Shown: in pieces, positions 29,999 to 31,076 of the stretch
Layout: every line of letters starts with the position of its first letter
Numbering within the stretch: the first letter of the stretch is position 1
Origin: Isoetes engelmannii
Taxonomy: Eukaryota > Streptophyta > Lycopodiopsida > Isoetales > Isoetaceae
NCBI GenBank assembly: GCA_011763485.2
Contig: JAANSK020293711.1
Coordinates: forward strand, 1-31,076
Length of the DNA: 31,076 bases
Direction: 5' to 3'
The notes under the pieces: model-generated
The model's database searches: none
What the model was told of the DNA's origin: nothing
The model's input: only the letters and a program-made list of their open reading frames with translations
Program-made: the position numbers and the translations under genes

Positions 29999-30685
29999 CT
30001 ATAAGACCAAATCCCTTATTAGCTTGCCTTACTTATTGAAGCTCCATGGAAACTAAACCTTCATTTCAGCCAGTCCAACTGCTAAGAACAAAGGGAAACA
30101 AAAGAATTGCAATACACTGATGAATGTCTTGAAGCTCCATAGATACTGTATTGTTGTGCCACCATGTGCGGGACCATGTATTAACTTTCCTCTTAAGGTT
30201 TAAGAACTGACCAATTTACATGGCAATAAATAAGCTAATGGTCACCTGATATGATTCACCTCTAGGGTTATGATTGTCCCTTGTCCCCAAGTTAAACCTA
30301 GGTTAAACCCTACGCTCAACCCGACCAATCACATAGTCAACTATATACACAACCCCCACACAACTGATCGAGGGCACTTGTGGACGGACCTGTAGCAGCA
30401 TTGTAACGGCTTGTAGAATAAGGTCTGTCTGAATTTATGAAACTGATTTTAAAAATATGTTAGGGGGTATGGTTGAATTTAGATAATTTATTGCACAAAT
30501 ATGGTAGGGGGTTTTAAGGAATTTATAAAACTCAGTGTATATATATGGTAGGGGGTATACCTGGAGTTTCTAAAAATTTCCGTATAAGGGGATTTTTTCT
30601 AGTATTTTTACCGTATAAGGGCCTTTTTCTTTAACCCTGTGCACGCACACGCCCTATAGACTATACATTAGCTGCACCCCCCGGG

Positions 30686-30693
30686 CAAGTCTG
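30686..30693. repeat. Target-site duplication, right copy (8 bp)
   Basis: CAAGTCTG directly follows the right terminal inverted repeat and is identical to 25898-25905. Confidence 0.85.
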
Positions 30694-31076
30694 CCACCGA
30701 TAGATGGTGTTCATTGTTCATTCTTGTCAAGGTCATGGACGTGTTTGATATGCCATCTAATCTATGACTGATGTGACCATTTTAATGATATCTATTTCGC
30801 TGGGAGCTATAGTTGGACGCCTGAGCTTCTGCGATCCACAGGATAATGGGTTCAAAGACACCTTATGATTACCTACTAGACAGGAAGCTGAACTTGATGG
30901 CCAACACGTCAGCTGCAAGAGATCGCAGTCGCGATCTTACGGAGCATGTCTGTTAATGCATATACCTGCCAAGAACTTCAGTCTCTGGAAAGATGAAGGC
31001 AGCGAAAATTTTAGTGGCCCCGGCGGGCCATTTGGCCCCGAATTACCTATTTTGGGAAAATCCTCTGGCCGGCCTG
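30694..31076. other. Right flank of the transposon to the window end
   Basis: No gene is recognised. Part of this stretch is weakly similar to the left flank (see 25063-25897). The window ends in GC-rich DNA with GGCCCCGGCGGGCC near 31016. Confidence 0.35.

Larger units (their letters stand above)
25906..30685. mobile_element. 4.78-kb Pack-type DNA transposon with 13-bp TIRs and 8-bp TSD
   Basis: The left terminus CCCGGGGGGTGCA (25906-25918) is the exact reverse complement of the right terminus TGCACCCCCCGGG (30673-30685), and both are bordered by CAAGTCTG. Eight-base duplications are characteristic of the hAT superfamily, so hAT-like is the best guess; the terminal bases are not the classic CAGGG. 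Subterminal motif clusters lie on both sides: an 18-bp palindrome (25979-25996) and ATACGTATACGTCCGG (26061-26076) on the left, CCGTATAAGGG (30581 and 30610) and GGTAGGGGG-type repeats (30450-30560) on the right. I see no transposase. The interior instead holds spliced-gene pieces at 27.46-27.79, 28.11-28.70 and 29.78-30.00 kb, and possibly 26.29 and 27.2 kb. It is non-autonomous, and the perfect TSD argues for a fairly young insertion. Confidence 0.75.

Noticed and set aside
30290-30325. CCTAGGTTAAACCCTA as interstitial telomere repeat
   Set aside because: Only one or two imperfect CCCTAAA-like units; too short to call.
25906-30685. MULE assignment for the large transposon
   Set aside because: MULE duplications are usually 9-11 bp with long inverted ends; the cleanest reading here is 8 bp with 13-bp ends, although a 9-10-bp reading is possible because flank and terminal bases overlap.
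1-31076. LTR retrotransposon or other virus-like element
   Set aside because: I saw no long terminal direct repeats with TG...CA ends and no gag, protease or integrase motifs.
1-31076. tRNA, rRNA or CRISPR array
   Set aside because: No cloverleaf-like segment with conserved box sequences, no rRNA core sequence, and no regularly spaced direct repeats with unique spacers.

Overview
This is a stretch of plant nuclear DNA, most likely from a fern or another seed-free vascular plant. The evidence is a plant vacuolar ABCC5/MRP5-type transporter with 11 coding exons, an intronless DYW-class PPR protein whose KKPARAWIEVN box I associate with fern DYW proteins, and dense retroposon and DNA-transposon debris. 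The lineage is inferred from protein style, not from a database match.

Layout. 1-3.5 kb: intergenic, with two-copy tandem repeats and a palindromic foldback element. 3.76-13.7 kb, minus strand: the complete ABCC5-type gene, with G-box-bearing upstream DNA to about 14.35 kb. Its introns carry a decayed LINE 3' end in intron 8, a related retroposon 3' end in intron 3, and several short tandem duplications. 14.4-16.7 kb: intergenic, with a 70-bp retroposon insertion bounded by target-site duplications. 16.76-18.68 kb: half of a foldback element, then a LINE-like element that carries only an L1-type ORF1. 19.3-20.5 kb: a tandemly duplicated block, one unit of which is interrupted by a 5'-truncated copy of the same ORF1-only family. 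22.1-23.9 kb, minus strand: the PPR-DYW gene. 24.34-25.06 kb: a 0.7-kb foldback element with a nested insertion. 25.906-30.685 kb: a 4.78-kb DNA transposon with perfect 13-bp terminal inverted repeats and a perfect 8-bp target-site duplication. It encodes no transposase I can see, but holds exon-like pieces of at least two and perhaps more host genes, one resembling the C-terminus of the plant coiled-coil protein SCD2.

How the parts relate. The two intact host genes look independent: a tonoplast phytate/organic-anion exporter and an organelle RNA-editing factor. The strongest structural story is in the mobile DNA. Five retroposon 3' ends share one module, a GGTCYCATA-like box, a short stem-loop, a GTRGACG-like box and a short-repeat tail. 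They include a LINE with ORF2 remnants, two ORF1-only copies and a 70-bp minimal insertion, which suggests one retrotransposition machinery serving several classes of passenger. Separately, the 4.78-kb transposon looks like a Pack-type gene-capturing element.
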